This document shows positions 27,868 to 36,554 of a stretch of 51,000 bases of DNA, piece after piece. A model generated the notes under the pieces. It saw only the letters and a program-made list of their open reading frames with translations, ran no database searches and was not told the origin of the DNA. Origin of the DNA: Candidatus Parabacteroides intestinigallinarum (GTDB lineage: Bacteria > Bacteroidota > Bacteroidia > Bacteroidales > Tannerellaceae); the NCBI GenBank assembly GCA_019114945.1, contig DXEN01000015.1:1-51000 (forward strand), given 5' to 3'. Positions within the stretch are counted from its first letter, which is position 1. Every line of letters begins with the position of its first letter. Both the position numbers and the translations under genes were made by a program.

Positions 27868-28708
27868 ACCCGAGGATGATTTTATGGAGGGGTGAGGGAT
27901 GGAACAGGTGATTGACCGGTCCGTGCCCGTGTCCGACCTCGATTCCAGCCCCGTTCGCGATCGCTTTGTTCACGTAGGTCTTGCCCAGGCGCACGGCGAA
28001 CTCGAAAGAAATGGAGAGCGCCAGGTACGCCGCGATGGCGGACGAGAGCGTGCACCCCGTGCCGTGCGTGTTGCGGGTCTCTACCCGGGGGTCGACCAGG
28101 CGCATCGGCTTCTCCTCCTCGATAAAGAGCCAATCCGTCGCCTCGGTCCCGGCGAGATGCCCGCCCTTCACCAAGACGGAGCGGCAGCCCAGTTCCCGCA
28201 GGACGCGCGCCGCGGCGGTTATGTCCTCCTCGTTCTGGATTTTCACGCCGGAGAGTTCTTCCGCCTCGGGGATGTTCGGCGTGAGCAAGGTCGTCATCGG
28301 GAACAGGCGCTCGGTGATGGTCCGGATGGCATCCTCTTTCAGCAGTTTGCTTCCGCTCGTGGAAATCATGATGGGATCCAGCACGATGGGGATGTCCGGG
28401 TATCGGGCGAGCGTGTCGGCCACGACGCGCGCCGCCTCGGCGGAATAAAGCATCCCGATCTTGATCGCGTCCACGGTGAAATCCTCCAGCACGGCCTCGA
28501 TTTGGTCGCGCAACACGTCGGGACTGACGGGCTGGATGCTTCGTACGCCCTGTGTGTTCTGGGCGGTGATGGCGGTTATCGCCGAGGTCGCGAAGACTCC
28601 CAGCGCGGAGAAAGTTTTGATATCGGCTTGTATCCCGGCGCCTCCGCCACTGTCGGAGCCGGCGATTGTCAAAGCTACCGGATAACGGTACGTCTCGTTC
28701 TTATTCAT
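27860..28708 (-). CDS. thiD: Hydroxymethylpyrimidine/phosphomethylpyrimidine kinase
   Basis: ThiD phosphorylates HMP and HMP-P to HMP-PP. The 282-residue ribokinase-fold protein opens with [26 protein letters not shown], has [27 protein letters not shown], and the catalytic [15 protein letters not shown] motif with the general-base Asp region near residue 215. It is the first gene behind the TPP riboswitch, so it is the direct target of the switch. A pyridoxal-kinase side activity is possible in the family. Confidence 0.95.
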   Translation of the reverse strand: MNKNETYRYPVALTIAGSDSGGGAGIQADIKTFSALGVFATSAITAITAQNTQGVRSIQPVSPDVLRDQIEAVLEDFTVDAIKIGMLYSAEAARVVADTLARYPDIPIVLDPIMISTSGSKLLKEDAIRTITERLFPMTTLLTPNIPEAEELSGVKIQNEEDITAAARVLRELGCRSVLVKGGHLAGTEATDWLFIEEEKPMRLVDPRVETRNTHGTGCTLSSAIAAYLALSISFEFAVRLGKTYVNKAIANGAGIEVGHGHGPVNHLFHPSPLHKIILGYE

Positions 28709-28721
28709 GCGGCATTTGTTT

Positions 28722-28812
28722 TTCTTACGGCGGCATTACCCGCGTCAAGTGTTGAGGGTATGTTCTCAGCCCATTATACGAGATAATAGTAAGGCACCCC
28801 TTCGATGTCGCG
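28722..28812 (-). ncRNA. TPP riboswitch (THI element)
   Basis: Read on the minus strand, the 5' UTR of thiD contains the conserved blocks in order: GAAGGGGTGCC, then a variable stem, GGGCTGAGA, ACCCTCAACACTTGA, and GGGTAATGCCG. The CTGAGA block with GGGGTGCC and TAATGCC is diagnostic of thiamine-pyrophosphate riboswitches. The element ends about 15 nt before the ATG at 28708, so it probably acts on translation initiation or as a short-range terminator. A TAATTTTG -7-like box (28827-28820) sits just upstream. Confidence 0.95.
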
Positions 28813-28932
28813 AAGATAACAAAATTATATATAATAAAAAGGTAAGGAGCCGGGGATTCTGCCATCGAAATATTCTCGCGCGCCGGGAGGCAAAAAAAGC
28901 GGGCGAAGAATCGTCGGGTTGGAAAAAATCCC

Positions 28933-28940
28933 TATATTTG
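28933..28940 (+). promoter_or_regulatory. -7 box of the xyl operon promoter
   Basis: TATATTTG is an exact TAnnTTTG match, 116 nt before xylB; the -33 TTTG is not evident. The resulting 5' UTR would be about 110 nt. The remainder of the 348-bp gap between thiD and xylB holds the TPP riboswitch on the other strand and nothing else I could identify. Confidence 0.5.
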
Positions 28941-29056
28941 CGCTAACCTGATTCTGGTATCATGAGAACGCGAAACGAAAATCAAGCCTCCTTCTTTTCG
29001 ATACGATCAGCGATATTCGAGATTTCGTAAACAAGATTAATAAAGCGACAATAACT

Positions 29057-30550
29057 ATGTGTTTATTAGGATGTGATATAGGAAGCTCCTCCATCAAGGT
29101 ATCCGTGGTGGACGAGGAGACCGGGCTGACCATCGGCTCGGATTTCTACCCGAAGGAGGAGGCGCCTATCAAGGCCTCGCGCCCGGGATGGGCGGAGCAG
29201 GACCCGGAGAGTTGGTGGACGTACACGAAGGACGCCATCCGCGGCGCCTTGCGCGCGGCGGACGTGCGGGGCGACGCCGTGAAGGCCATCGGCATCTCGT
29301 ACCAGATGCACGGCTTGGTGATGGTGGACAAGAACCGCGAGACGCTGCGCCCGGCGATTATCTGGTGCGACAGCCGGGCGGTCCCTTACGGCGACCGCGC
29401 CTTTAAGGACCTGGGCGAGAAGCGTTGCCTTTCCCACCTGCTGAACTCGCCCGGCAATTTCACCGCCGCGAAGCTGGCGTGGGTCAAGGAGTACGAGCCG
29501 GCCGTCTACGAGCGGATTTACAAGATTATGTTGCCCGGCGATTACGTGGCGATGCGCCTGACGGGCGATATCGTGACCACGGTCTCCGGCCTCTCCGAGG
29601 GGATTTTCTGGGATTTCCAGCGGAACGCCCTCTCGAAGGAGCTGATGGCGTATTTCGGGTTCGACGAGGGATTGATACCCGACATCCGGCCCACCTTCGG
29701 CGCGCAGGGCGAGGTGACCGCCTCGGTCGCCGCCGAGTTAGGCTTGCGGAAGGGGACACCCGTCACCTACCGCGCGGGCGACCAGCCCAACAACGCCCTC
29801 TCGCTGAACGTGCTGAACCCCGGCGAGATTGCCGCCACGGGCGGCACGTCGGGCGTCGTCTACGGCGTGAACGGGAAGGTGAGCTACGACACGCTCTCGC
29901 GGGTGAATACCTTCGCCCACGTCAACCATACCGCCGGGCGGCCCCGCCTGGGCGTCTTGCTCTGCATCAACGGCGTGGGCATCCTCAATTCGTGGATTAA
30001 GCGCAACGTGGCTCCGGAGGGAATCGATTACGGGGCGCTGAACGACCTGGCGGCGACGGTGCCCATCGGCTCCGGGGGGCTCTCCATCCTGCCGTTCGGC
30101 AACGGGGCGGAGCGCATGTTGCGCAACCGCCAGGTGGATTGCTCGATTCACGGGCTGAACTTCAACATCCACAACAAGGCGCACCTGGCCCGGGCGGCGC
30201 AGGAGGGCATCGTGTTCGCCTTCAAATACGGGATGGACATCATGAACGGGATGGGTATCGATATCGACGTGATTCGCGCGGGCCACGCCAACCTGTTCCT
30301 GAGCCCGCTCTTCCGCGAGGCGCTGGCGGGCGTGACGGGCGCCGTCATCGAGCTGTACGACACGAACGGCGCCGTGGGTGCCGCCAAGGGCGCGGGCATC
30401 GGCGCCGGTATCTACCGCGACGCCGCGGAGGCTTTCGCTTCCTTGCGGAAAATCGACGTGATCGAGCCGGACGGATTGAAGGCCGACGCTTATTGCGGCG
30501 CGTACGAGGTCTGGAAGGAACGCCTGGAGCGCTTCGTCGCGGGGGAATAA
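29057..30550 (+). CDS. xylB: Xylulokinase
   Basis: XylB phosphorylates D-xylulose to xylulose-5-phosphate with ATP. The 497-residue FGGY-family protein begins with the phosphate-binding LLGCDIGSSSIKVSVVDE, has ISYQMHGLVMVD (xylulokinase-type MHG motif), IIWCDSR, the catalytic Asp in RAGDQPNNALSLN and GGTSGVVYG. The first gene of a xylB-xylA-xylE operon. Together they take up xylose, isomerise it and feed the pentose phosphate pathway. Normal length, no truncation. Confidence 0.95.
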   Translation: MCLLGCDIGSSSIKVSVVDEETGLTIGSDFYPKEEAPIKASRPGWAEQDPESWWTYTKDAIRGALRAADVRGDAVKAIGISYQMHGLVMVDKNRETLRPAIIWCDSRAVPYGDRAFKDLGEKRCLSHLLNSPGNFTAAKLAWVKEYEPAVYERIYKIMLPGDYVAMRLTGDIVTTVSGLSEGIFWDFQRNALSKELMAYFGFDEGLIPDIRPTFGAQGEVTASVAAELGLRKGTPVTYRAGDQPNNALSLNVLNPGEIAATGGTSGVVYGVNGKVSYDTLSRVNTFAHVNHTAGRPRLGVLLCINGVGILNSWIKRNVAPEGIDYGALNDLAATVPIGSGGLSILPFGNGAERMLRNRQVDCSIHGLNFNIHNKAHLARAAQEGIVFAFKYGMDIMNGMGIDIDVIRAGHANLFLSPLFREALAGVTGAVIELYDTNGAVGAAKGAGIGAGIYRDAAEAFASLRKIDVIEPDGLKADAYCGAYEVWKERLERFVAGE

Positions 30551-30643
30551 GTAAGTGCCATAAATTCCTATTTATAGTATAAACTAAATATGATTAGGTA
30601 CTTCATAAAACAACATTTTCAAACTAATTAATACGATACGATT

Positions 30644-31972
30644 ATGAGTTATTTTAAAGGTGAGAGAGAATTTTTCCCGGGGATCGGCGAGATCCCGTTC
30701 GAGGGACGCGAGTCGAAGAACCCGCTGGCGTTTCATTATTACGACGAGAACAAGGTGGTGATGGGCAAGACCCTGAAGGAGCACCTGCGTTTCGCGATGG
30801 CTTACTGGCACACGCTGTGCGCCGAGGGCGCCGACCAGTTCGGCGGCGGCACGAAGACGTTCCCCTGGAACGAGAGCGCCGACCCCATCTCGCGGGCGAA
30901 GTACAAGATGGACGCCGCCTTCGAGTTCATGACGAAGTGCAAGATTCCGTATTACTGCTTCCACGACGTCGACGTGGTGGACGAGGGACCCTCGCTGGCC
31001 GAGTTCGAGCGCCGCTTGGGCATCATGGTGGAGCACGCCAAGGAGCACCAGGCCGCCACGGGCAAGAAGCTGCTGTGGAGCACCGCCAACGTGTTCGGCC
31101 ATAAACGCTACATGAACGGCGCCGCCACGAACCCCTATTTCCCGACGGTGGCTTGCGCCGCTACGCAAATCAAGAACGCCATCGACGCCTGCATCGCCCT
31201 GGGCGGCGAGAACTACGTGTTTTGGGGCGGACGCGAGGGCTACATGAGCCTCCTGAACACCGACATGAAGCGCGAGAAGGAGCACCTGGCCATGCTGCTG
31301 ACGATGGCGCGCGACTATGCCCGCGCCAACGGCTTCAAGGGCACCTTCCTGGTGGAGCCGAAGCCCATGGAGCCGACGAAGCACCAATACGACGTGGACG
31401 CCGAGACCGTCATCGGCTTCTTGCGCCACTACGGGCTGGATAAGGATTTCGCCCTCAATATCGAGGTGAACCACGCCACGCTGGCCGGACACACGTTCGA
31501 CCACGAGCTGCAAGCCGCCGCCGACGCGGGCATGTTCGGCAGCATCGACGCCAACCGCGGCGACTACCAGAACGGCTGGGATACCGACCAGTTCCCCGTC
31601 GACGTCTACGAGCTGACGCAGGCTTGGCTCGTCATCCTGCAAGCCGGCGGCTTCAAGACGGGCGGTACGAACTTCGACGCCAAGACGCGCCGCAACTCCA
31701 CCGACCTCGACGATATCTTCATCGCCCACATCAGCGGCATGGACGTCTTCGCCCGCGCCTTGATGTGCGCCGCCGATATGCTGGAGCATTCCGATTATAA
31801 GAAGATGCGCGCCGAGCGCTACGCCACGTTCGACACGGGCGAGGGCAAGGACTTCGAGGAGGGACGGCTGACGCTGGAGGACCTGCGCCGCATCGCCCTG
31901 CGCGACGGCGAGCCGCGCCAGATAAGCGGCAAGCAGGAGCTGTACGAGACCCTCGTCAATATGTACATCTAA
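30644..31972 (+). CDS. xylA: Xylose isomerase
   Basis: XylA interconverts D-xylose and D-xylulose using two divalent metals. The 442-residue protein is a class II isomerase: [10 protein letters not shown], active-site His in [28 protein letters not shown], metal ligands in [15 protein letters not shown] and GSIDANRGD. It lies 93 bp after xylB; the gap contains an AT-rich near-palindrome. Length and motifs are normal; antisense frames across the xyl genes are GC-bias artefacts. Confidence 0.97.
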   Translation: MSYFKGEREFFPGIGEIPFEGRESKNPLAFHYYDENKVVMGKTLKEHLRFAMAYWHTLCAEGADQFGGGTKTFPWNESADPISRAKYKMDAAFEFMTKCKIPYYCFHDVDVVDEGPSLAEFERRLGIMVEHAKEHQAATGKKLLWSTANVFGHKRYMNGAATNPYFPTVACAATQIKNAIDACIALGGENYVFWGGREGYMSLLNTDMKREKEHLAMLLTMARDYARANGFKGTFLVEPKPMEPTKHQYDVDAETVIGFLRHYGLDKDFALNIEVNHATLAGHTFDHELQAAADAGMFGSIDANRGDYQNGWDTDQFPVDVYELTQAWLVILQAGGFKTGGTNFDAKTRRNSTDLDDIFIAHISGMDVFARALMCAADMLEHSDYKKMRAERYATFDTGEGKDFEEGRLTLEDLRRIALRDGEPRQISGKQELYETLVNMYI

Positions 31973-31987
31973 CGCGCCGCCACCGCC

Positions 31988-33535
31988 ATGAAGAACAACA
32001 ACAACTTTTACATACTCGGGGTGACGCTCGTGGCTACGCTCGGAGGGCTGCTGTTCGGTTACGATACGGCCGTCATCTCCGGCGCCGTGGAGTCGCTCCG
32101 CGTCTTCTTCATCGAGCCGCTGGGCCTCCCGCCGGGGCAGGCCAGCGCGCTGGAGGGCTTCGTGGTCAGCAGCGCCCTCATCGGGTGCATCCTGGGCGCG
32201 TCGTTCGCCGGGTGGATTAGCCAGCGCTACGGGCGGAAGCCCACGCTGGTGCTGGCCGCCATCCTCTTCCTGCTCTCCGCCATCGGCTCCGCCTGGCCGG
32301 AGCTGGGCGCGGGGCTGCCGGGCAGCGGCGACCATACGTTCATGTACCATTTCGTGGCCTACCGCGTGCTGGGCGGCGTGGGCGTCGGGCTGGCGTCGAT
32401 GGTGTCGCCCATGTACATCGCCGAGATGGCGCCCGCCGACCGCCGGGGCAACCTCGTGGCGTGGAACCAGTTCGCCATCATCTTCGGCATGCTGGTGGTC
32501 TATTTCGTCAACTATTCCATCGCCTTGCAGGGCGACGCCGCCTGGCTGCACGCCACCGGCTGGCGCTGGATGTTCGCCTCGGGCATCATCCCCGCCTCGC
32601 TGTTCCTCTTCCTGCTGCTGTTCGTGCCGGAGACGCCCCGCTACCTCGTCATGCGAGGGCGCGAGGGGCGTGCCCAAGGTATCCTGGAGCGCATGATGCC
32701 GACGGAGGCCGCCGGGCGCGAGCTGGCCGACATCCGGGCGAGCTTCCGCGTGAAGGCGCCCTCCATGCGGCCCTACTTCCAGTTCATGGGCACGTGGCTG
32801 CTGCTCTTCCTGGCGGGCTACGGGCTGCTGGCGGCGCTGGGCTTCACGAGCGCGCTCGAGGTGGCGCTGCTCGTCAGCTTCTGCGTGGCGTTGCTGTTCC
32901 CCATCCGGTCGTTCGGCGCGCGCATCATCCTCGTGGGCATCCTGCTCTCGGCGTTCCAGCAGTTCGTGGGCATCAACGTGGTGCTCTACTACGCGCCTGA
33001 GATTTTCAAGACGATGGGCGCCGCCACCGACGCCGCCTTGCTGCAGCAAATCGTGGTGGGGGCGGTGAACCTCTCGTTCACCACGCTCGCCATCTTCACG
33101 GTCGATAAGTTCGGGCGCCGCCCGTTGATGATTATCGGCGCGCTCGTCATGGCGGTGTCGATGCTCGCGCTCGGCTCCACGTTCTACTTCCGCGCCGTGG
33201 GCATCGGCTCGCTCGTCTGCATGCTGGTCTACACGGCAGGTTTCGCCATGTCGTGGGGGCCGGTGTGCTGGGTGCTGCTGGCGGAGATTTTCCCCAACAG
33301 CGTCCGCTCCACGGTGATGAGCATCGCCGTGGCGTCGCAGTGGATCGCCAACTTCCTCGTCTCGTGGAGTTTCCCGATGCTCGACAAGAGCGCGTTCCTC
33401 ACCGAGTGTTTCAACCACGGCATGGCCTACTGGCTCTACGGCCTGATGGGTCTCCTGGCGGCGTGGTTCATCTGGCGGATGATTCCGGAGACAAAAGGCA
33501 AGACCCTGGAGGAGATGGAGCGCTATTGGAAATAA
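31988..33535 (+). CDS. xylE: MFS sugar porter, D-xylose:H+ symporter type
   Basis: The 515-residue protein has 12 predicted membrane helices and the sugar-porter signatures: GGLLFGYDTAVISGA in TM1, the R-x-G-R-K/R loop (SQRYGRKPT, DKFGRRPL), PETPRYLV after TM6 and PETKGKTLEEME at the end. QQFVGINVVLYYAPEIFK matches the sugar-binding TM7 of XylE. The context makes D-xylose the likely substrate, with proton symport. The start is 15 bp after xylA. An insertion around residues 95-110 (ELGAGLPGSGDHTF) adds some length relative to E. coli XylE. Confidence 0.92.
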   Translation: MKNNNNFYILGVTLVATLGGLLFGYDTAVISGAVESLRVFFIEPLGLPPGQASALEGFVVSSALIGCILGASFAGWISQRYGRKPTLVLAAILFLLSAIGSAWPELGAGLPGSGDHTFMYHFVAYRVLGGVGVGLASMVSPMYIAEMAPADRRGNLVAWNQFAIIFGMLVVYFVNYSIALQGDAAWLHATGWRWMFASGIIPASLFLFLLLFVPETPRYLVMRGREGRAQGILERMMPTEAAGRELADIRASFRVKAPSMRPYFQFMGTWLLLFLAGYGLLAALGFTSALEVALLVSFCVALLFPIRSFGARIILVGILLSAFQQFVGINVVLYYAPEIFKTMGAATDAALLQQIVVGAVNLSFTTLAIFTVDKFGRRPLMIIGALVMAVSMLALGSTFYFRAVGIGSLVCMLVYTAGFAMSWGPVCWVLLAEIFPNSVRSTVMSIAVASQWIANFLVSWSFPMLDKSAFLTECFNHGMAYWLYGLMGLLAAWFIWRMIPETKGKTLEEMERYWK

Positions 33536-33545
33536 CCTTGGCATT

Positions 33546-33577
33546 GGCGTGCCCCCTCTGTGGTAAAATGGCACGCC
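33546..33577. terminator. Hairpin after the xyl operon
   Basis: GGCGTGCC and GGCACGCC form an 8-bp stem with a 16-nt loop just 10 nt after the xylE stop; a third GGCACGC follows at 33591. It may end xyl transcription although no U-tract follows. Confidence 0.5.
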
Positions 33578-33647
33578 ACCTTGGTAGTATGGCACGCGGA
33601 TGACGCGGACGGGCGCGGATGAACGCGGATTTGTTTTTTAGAACGCG

Positions 33648-33744
33648 GACGACGCGGAGAACGCAGATTTGCGCAGACTTTTTTATTTTCTATTTGTCAA
33701 GATGAAAAATAAAATCTGCGTTCGTCCGCGTGCTCCGCGTCGTC
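33648..33744. repeat. Long inverted repeat of ACGCGG/ACGCAGATTT type
   Basis: The arm at 33648-33670 (GACGACGCGGAG + AACGCAGATTT) is matched by AAATCTGCGTT (33712-33722) and CTCCGCGTCGTC (33733-33744), with a 10-nt insertion in the second arm. Further ACGCGGA copies flank it (33601-33645). It resembles the reiterated ACGCGGATT intergenic repeats of many genomes and would form a strong RNA hairpin. It fills much of the 595-bp gap between xylE and the DUF6261-like gene. Confidence 0.75.
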
Positions 33745-33892
33745 TGCGTGCTTTTTTCCGCATCGTCCGCGTGTTTTTTCTTTTCATGGGGCTTTTTCAT
33801 GGTATATAGCGAAAAAAATCCTTTCTCCGCTTGTCGCGTGCGGGAAAAGTTATATCTTTACCCCCATGCGTCGCGGGCGTGCGGAGGCGTTT

Positions 33893-34093
33893 TTCCCGAT
33901 TTGGGAAAACTTCCCGCGGATCGCGTGGCCGTTTCCCGGTTTGGGAAAGCTTCCCGCGAGGCGCGTGGCCGTTTCCCGATTTGGGAAAGCTTCCCGCGAG
34001 GCGCGTGGCCGTTTCCCGATTTGGGAAAGCTTCCCGCGAGGCGCGTGGCCGTTTCCCGGCGTGGGAAAACTCCCCGCGGGGCGCGGGGCATCG
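33893..34093. repeat. 40-bp tandem repeat array upstream of the DUF6261-like gene
   Basis: Units start at 33901, 33941, 33981, 34021 and 34061, exactly 40 bp apart; the first and last are degenerate. The core GGGAAAGCTTCCC gives GGGAA/TTCCC dyad symmetry and is followed by a GC-rich GCGCGTGGCCGTTTCCC half, so TTTCCC also pairs with GGGAAA. The array ends about 40 bp before the next start codon, so it lies in the promoter or 5' UTR. No unique spacers. Confidence 0.93.
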
Positions 34094-34130
34094 GCGGGGC
34101 ATCATTTATAAACCTTAAAAAAGGAAGATT

Positions 34131-34985
34131 ATGAAAGAGATTGTATTCGATTTTTCGCGGCACGCGGCCAAGAACGCGCAACACGTGGAGTTCATGCGGA
34201 GCGTGCTGGAGGTGGTGACCGAGGAGGTGGCCATGGCGCAGGGATTCGCCGCGCAGCGGGACGCGTTCGCCGCGGCGGTGGACGACGAGGTGGCTCGCTT
34301 CCAGCCGGAGAAGGCGTTCCTGGATACGCCGGAGATAACCGCCGCGGACGCTCTGCGCGACAATACGTTTTTGTTCCAGAAATCCCTATCGAAGGCCTAC
34401 GCCGACTATTGCCCGGACGCGGAGCTGCGGAAGTCGGGGCAGACGGCGTTCTTCCTCTTCAACGAGCGGGACGACGCCTACCGGCAGGATTATCTTTCCG
34501 AGACGGCTACGCTGGCCGACCTCGCCGGGAAGATGCGCGAGGAGCCTTACGCCGCCGCGCTGGCCGCCATCGGGCTGGAGGGCGCCGCCGATGAGCTGGA
34601 AGCGGCCAACGAGGCTTTCCGCGAGGTGTATTACAAGCGGGCTACGGTAGATCGCCAGCGTGTGTTCTCCGTGGGGATGAAGGAGCTGCGCGGGCGGGCG
34701 GACGACGCGTTCGACGCGCTGGCGAAGGCCATCAACGCGCTCTACCTGGTGAACGAGATGACGACGAAGGACGAGGGAAAACGCACGGCGCTGGCGGCGC
34801 TCATCGACGACGTGAATACCTACGTGGTGCGTCTGCGGAAGACGATGGGCGGCACGGCTTCCTCGTCGGGCACCGAGGGCGAGGAGGGAGGCTCCACGCC
34901 GACCGACCCGACCAATCCCGACCCCTCCGAGCCCGGCGGCGAGGAACCGGGTGGCGAGGAGACCGATTCGCCGGGGAACATTTAA
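34131..34985 (+). CDS. DUF6261-like Bacteroidetes protein with Pro/Glu-rich tail
   Basis: The 284-residue cytoplasmic-looking protein (no signal or membrane segment) is nearly all helical with Ala, Glu and Asp abundance (e.g. ADELEAANEAFREVYYKRATVDRQR) and ends with a low-complexity tail rich in Gly, Pro, Thr and Glu. It resembles the DUF6261 group of Bacteroidetes hypothetical proteins, often multicopy; function unknown. A good AAAAAAGGAAGATT ribosome site precedes the ATG. It is directly downstream of the 40-bp repeat array and upstream of the two small double-glycine peptides, but cotranscription with them is uncertain. Confidence 0.75.
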   Translation: MKEIVFDFSRHAAKNAQHVEFMRSVLEVVTEEVAMAQGFAAQRDAFAAAVDDEVARFQPEKAFLDTPEITAADALRDNTFLFQKSLSKAYADYCPDAELRKSGQTAFFLFNERDDAYRQDYLSETATLADLAGKMREEPYAAALAAIGLEGAADELEAANEAFREVYYKRATVDRQRVFSVGMKELRGRADDAFDALAKAINALYLVNEMTTKDEGKRTALAALIDDVNTYVVRLRKTMGGTASSSGTEGEEGGSTPTDPTNPDPSEPGGEEPGGEETDSPGNI

Positions 34986-34995
34986 AACGATTTAT

Positions 34996-35157
34996 GATTT
35001 ATGATTTCAAATTTAAAATTTCAAATTTCTTTCTCCTCTTGAGAGGGGGCAGGGGGTGTGTTAGTAATTGACAATTGACGATTGACAATTCAATTTGAAA
35101 TCTTAAATTTGAAATCTGAAATCAGAAATCTTAAATTTGAAATTTTAAATTTGAAAT
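34996..35157. repeat. AT-rich reiterated TTTGAAAT / AATTGACAATTG block
   Basis: The 175-bp gap before the first small peptide gene is mostly reiterated AAATTTGAAAT and AATTGACAATTGAC. Several copies create TAAATTTG, which matches the -7 element; the copy at 35132-35139 has TTTG 20 nt upstream (35108-35111), a full Bacteroidetes promoter match about 22 nt before the ATG at 35161. So the repeat may act as the promoter. Confidence 0.65.
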
Positions 35158-35160
35158 GAT

Positions 35161-35355
35161 ATGACACTACAAGAATTTATCGAGAAAATCAAGGCGGACG
35201 CGGCGCTTCGCGCGAAAGTGCATGCCGCGATTATGGAGAAAGTAATCCTGCCGATGGCTACGGCCGAGGGCGTGGAGCTCACGGACGAGGATTTGGAGGC
35301 TGTCTCCGGCGGTTCCATTAGCAAACCTTCGACCGACATCTGCAGTGTTAAATGA
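35161..35355 (+). CDS. Nif11-like double-glycine precursor peptide A
   Basis: The 64-residue peptide has a leader with the Nif11 pattern: LQEFIEKIKADAALRAKV, then MATAEGVELTDEDLEAVSGG. The GG motif at residues 50-51 is the typical cleavage site of peptidase-containing ABC exporters. The remaining core is only 13 residues: SISKPSTDICSVK, with one Cys. Leader and core architecture suggest a secreted RiPP, bacteriocin or signal peptide. No maturase or exporter gene is in the window, so processing would depend on distant genes. A paralog follows 147 bp downstream. Confidence 0.75.
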   Translation: MTLQEFIEKIKADAALRAKVHAAIMEKVILPMATAEGVELTDEDLEAVSGGSISKPSTDICSVK

Positions 35356-35441
35356 AGACGGGCGCGGCGCTTTGCGCGAAAGTACGCGCGACGTCCGCCG
35401 CGTCCTTTAAAAAGAGGGCGTGCCGGAAACAGGGGATGTGA
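35352..35441 (+). pseudogene. Remnant of a third Nif11-like leader gene
   Basis: Starting at the ATG at 35352, which overlaps the stop of peptide A, 12 codons (KTGAALCAKVRA) are closely related at DNA level to the KxDAALRAKV stretch of both neighbours (GCGGCGCTT, GCGCGAAAGT), after which similarity ends and the frame closes at 35441. It looks like a leftover of duplication or of recombination between the two genes. Translation of this 29-codon frame is not excluded. Confidence 0.55.
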
Positions 35442-35502
35442 TTCACCTGCTTCGGCAGGTCTTCCTTTCAATCTGGGTTTTGGACTTTTACATTTTAATC
35501 GT

Positions 35503-35700
35503 ATGACATTGCCGGAATTTATTGAGAAGACAAAGACAGACGCGGCGCTTCGCGCGAAAGTGCGTGCCGCGATCATGGAGAAAGTAATCCTGCCGATGGC
35601 CGCGGCCGAGGGCGTGGAGCTCACGGACGAGGAGTTGCGGGATGTCAGTGGCGGATTGGTCTCTTACCAGAAGATTCCCGAATGGACGGATCCGTATTAA
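35503..35700 (+). CDS. Nif11-like double-glycine precursor peptide B
   Basis: The 65-residue paralog of peptide A shares almost the whole leader (LPEFIEKTKTDAALRAKV, IMEKVILPMAAAEGVELTDEEL, then RDVSGG) including long stretches of identical DNA. The predicted core after Gly-Gly is LVSYQKIPEWTDPY, 14 residues, unrelated to the core of A. Conserved leader with divergent core is the expected pattern of exported double-glycine peptides. No Cys, so disulfide or thioether chemistry is excluded for this core. The cysQ gene follows 37 bp downstream. Confidence 0.75.
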   Translation: MTLPEFIEKTKTDAALRAKVRAAIMEKVILPMAAAEGVELTDEELRDVSGGLVSYQKIPEWTDPY

Positions 35701-35737
35701 ATCGGGATATTTTAATTTTGAACGTTTATATAAAAAG

Positions 35738-36544
35738 GTGAGCTACGAGAATTTCTTATACATCGCGATTCGCGCGGCGCTCGACGCCGGCAAGCGGATT
35801 ATGGACATCTACGACGACCCCGCCTCCGACTTCGGCATCGAGCGGAAGGCGGACAACTCGCCGCTGACGAAAGCCGACAAGGCGGCGCACAGCCTGATAG
35901 CCGCCGCCCTCTCGGCGACGCCCTTCCCCACGCTGAGCGAGGAAGGCCGCGATATTCCCTATGCCGAGCGCTCCGCCTGGGAGACACTCTGGATTGTCGA
36001 CCCGCTGGACGGCACGAAGGAGTTCATCAAGCGCAACGGCGAGTTTACGGTGAATATCGCCCTGGTGGACAAGGGCGTGCCCGTGTTGGGCGTGATATAC
36101 GTGCCGGTGCGGAAGGAGTTGTACTTCGCCGCCCAGTCGGTAGGCGCTTACAAGCTGGCAGGCGTGGAGTACGACCCGCAGCCCTCGATGGACGAGATGC
36201 GCCGGCGGGCGATGCGGTTGCCATTGGCGTCGGGGCATCAGGGCATCGTGGTGGTGGCGTCGCGCTCGCACCAGACGGAGGAGACGACCGCCTTTATCGA
36301 GGGTCTGCGGAAGCAGGGGAAGCCCGTCACGCTTATCAGCAGCGGCAGCAGCCTGAAGATTTGCCTCGTGGCGGAGGGCTCGGCGGATATTTACCCGCGC
36401 TTCGCCCCGACGATGGAGTGGGACACCGCCGCGGGTCACGCTATCGCCCGCGCCGCCGGGTGCGACATCTATCACGTGGACCAGAAGACGCCGCTACGCT
36501 ACAACAAGGAGGATTTGCATAATCCGTGGTTCGTGGCGCGGTAA
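35738..36544 (+). CDS. cysQ: 3'(2'),5'-bisphosphate nucleotidase
   Basis: CysQ removes the 3'-phosphate of PAP, recycling the by-product of sulfate assimilation and sulfotransfer. The protein has the inositol-monophosphatase fold with metal motifs LSEEGRDI, WIVDPLDGTKEFIKRNGEFTVNIALV (DPLDGT) and WDTAAGHAIARAAGC (WDxAAxH). I chose the GTG at 35738 (268 residues) because the conserved start YENFLYIAIRAALDAGKRI follows at once; the frame is open upstream into the peptide B region. A TAATTTTG -7-like box lies at 35713-35720. No sulfate-assimilation neighbours. Confidence 0.92.
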   Translation: MSYENFLYIAIRAALDAGKRIMDIYDDPASDFGIERKADNSPLTKADKAAHSLIAAALSATPFPTLSEEGRDIPYAERSAWETLWIVDPLDGTKEFIKRNGEFTVNIALVDKGVPVLGVIYVPVRKELYFAAQSVGAYKLAGVEYDPQPSMDEMRRRAMRLPLASGHQGIVVVASRSHQTEETTAFIEGLRKQGKPVTLISSGSSLKICLVAEGSADIYPRFAPTMEWDTAAGHAIARAAGCDIYHVDQKTPLRYNKEDLHNPWFVAR

Positions 36545-36554
36545 GCGGGTTCTC

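Noticed and set aside
30584-33595. 1003-codon frame on the minus strand opposite xylA/xylE
   Set aside because: Composition is His/Arg/Gln-rich, no domain; it is the antisense shadow of high-GC xyl genes with good sense motifs.
33893-34093. 40-bp array as a CRISPR array
   Set aside because: No unique spacers; the whole unit is repeated. The only cas gene is 16 kb away.
35352-35441. The 29-codon frame as a third functional peptide
   Set aside because: It lacks the double-glycine end and most of the leader; only 12 codons match, so it is treated as a remnant.
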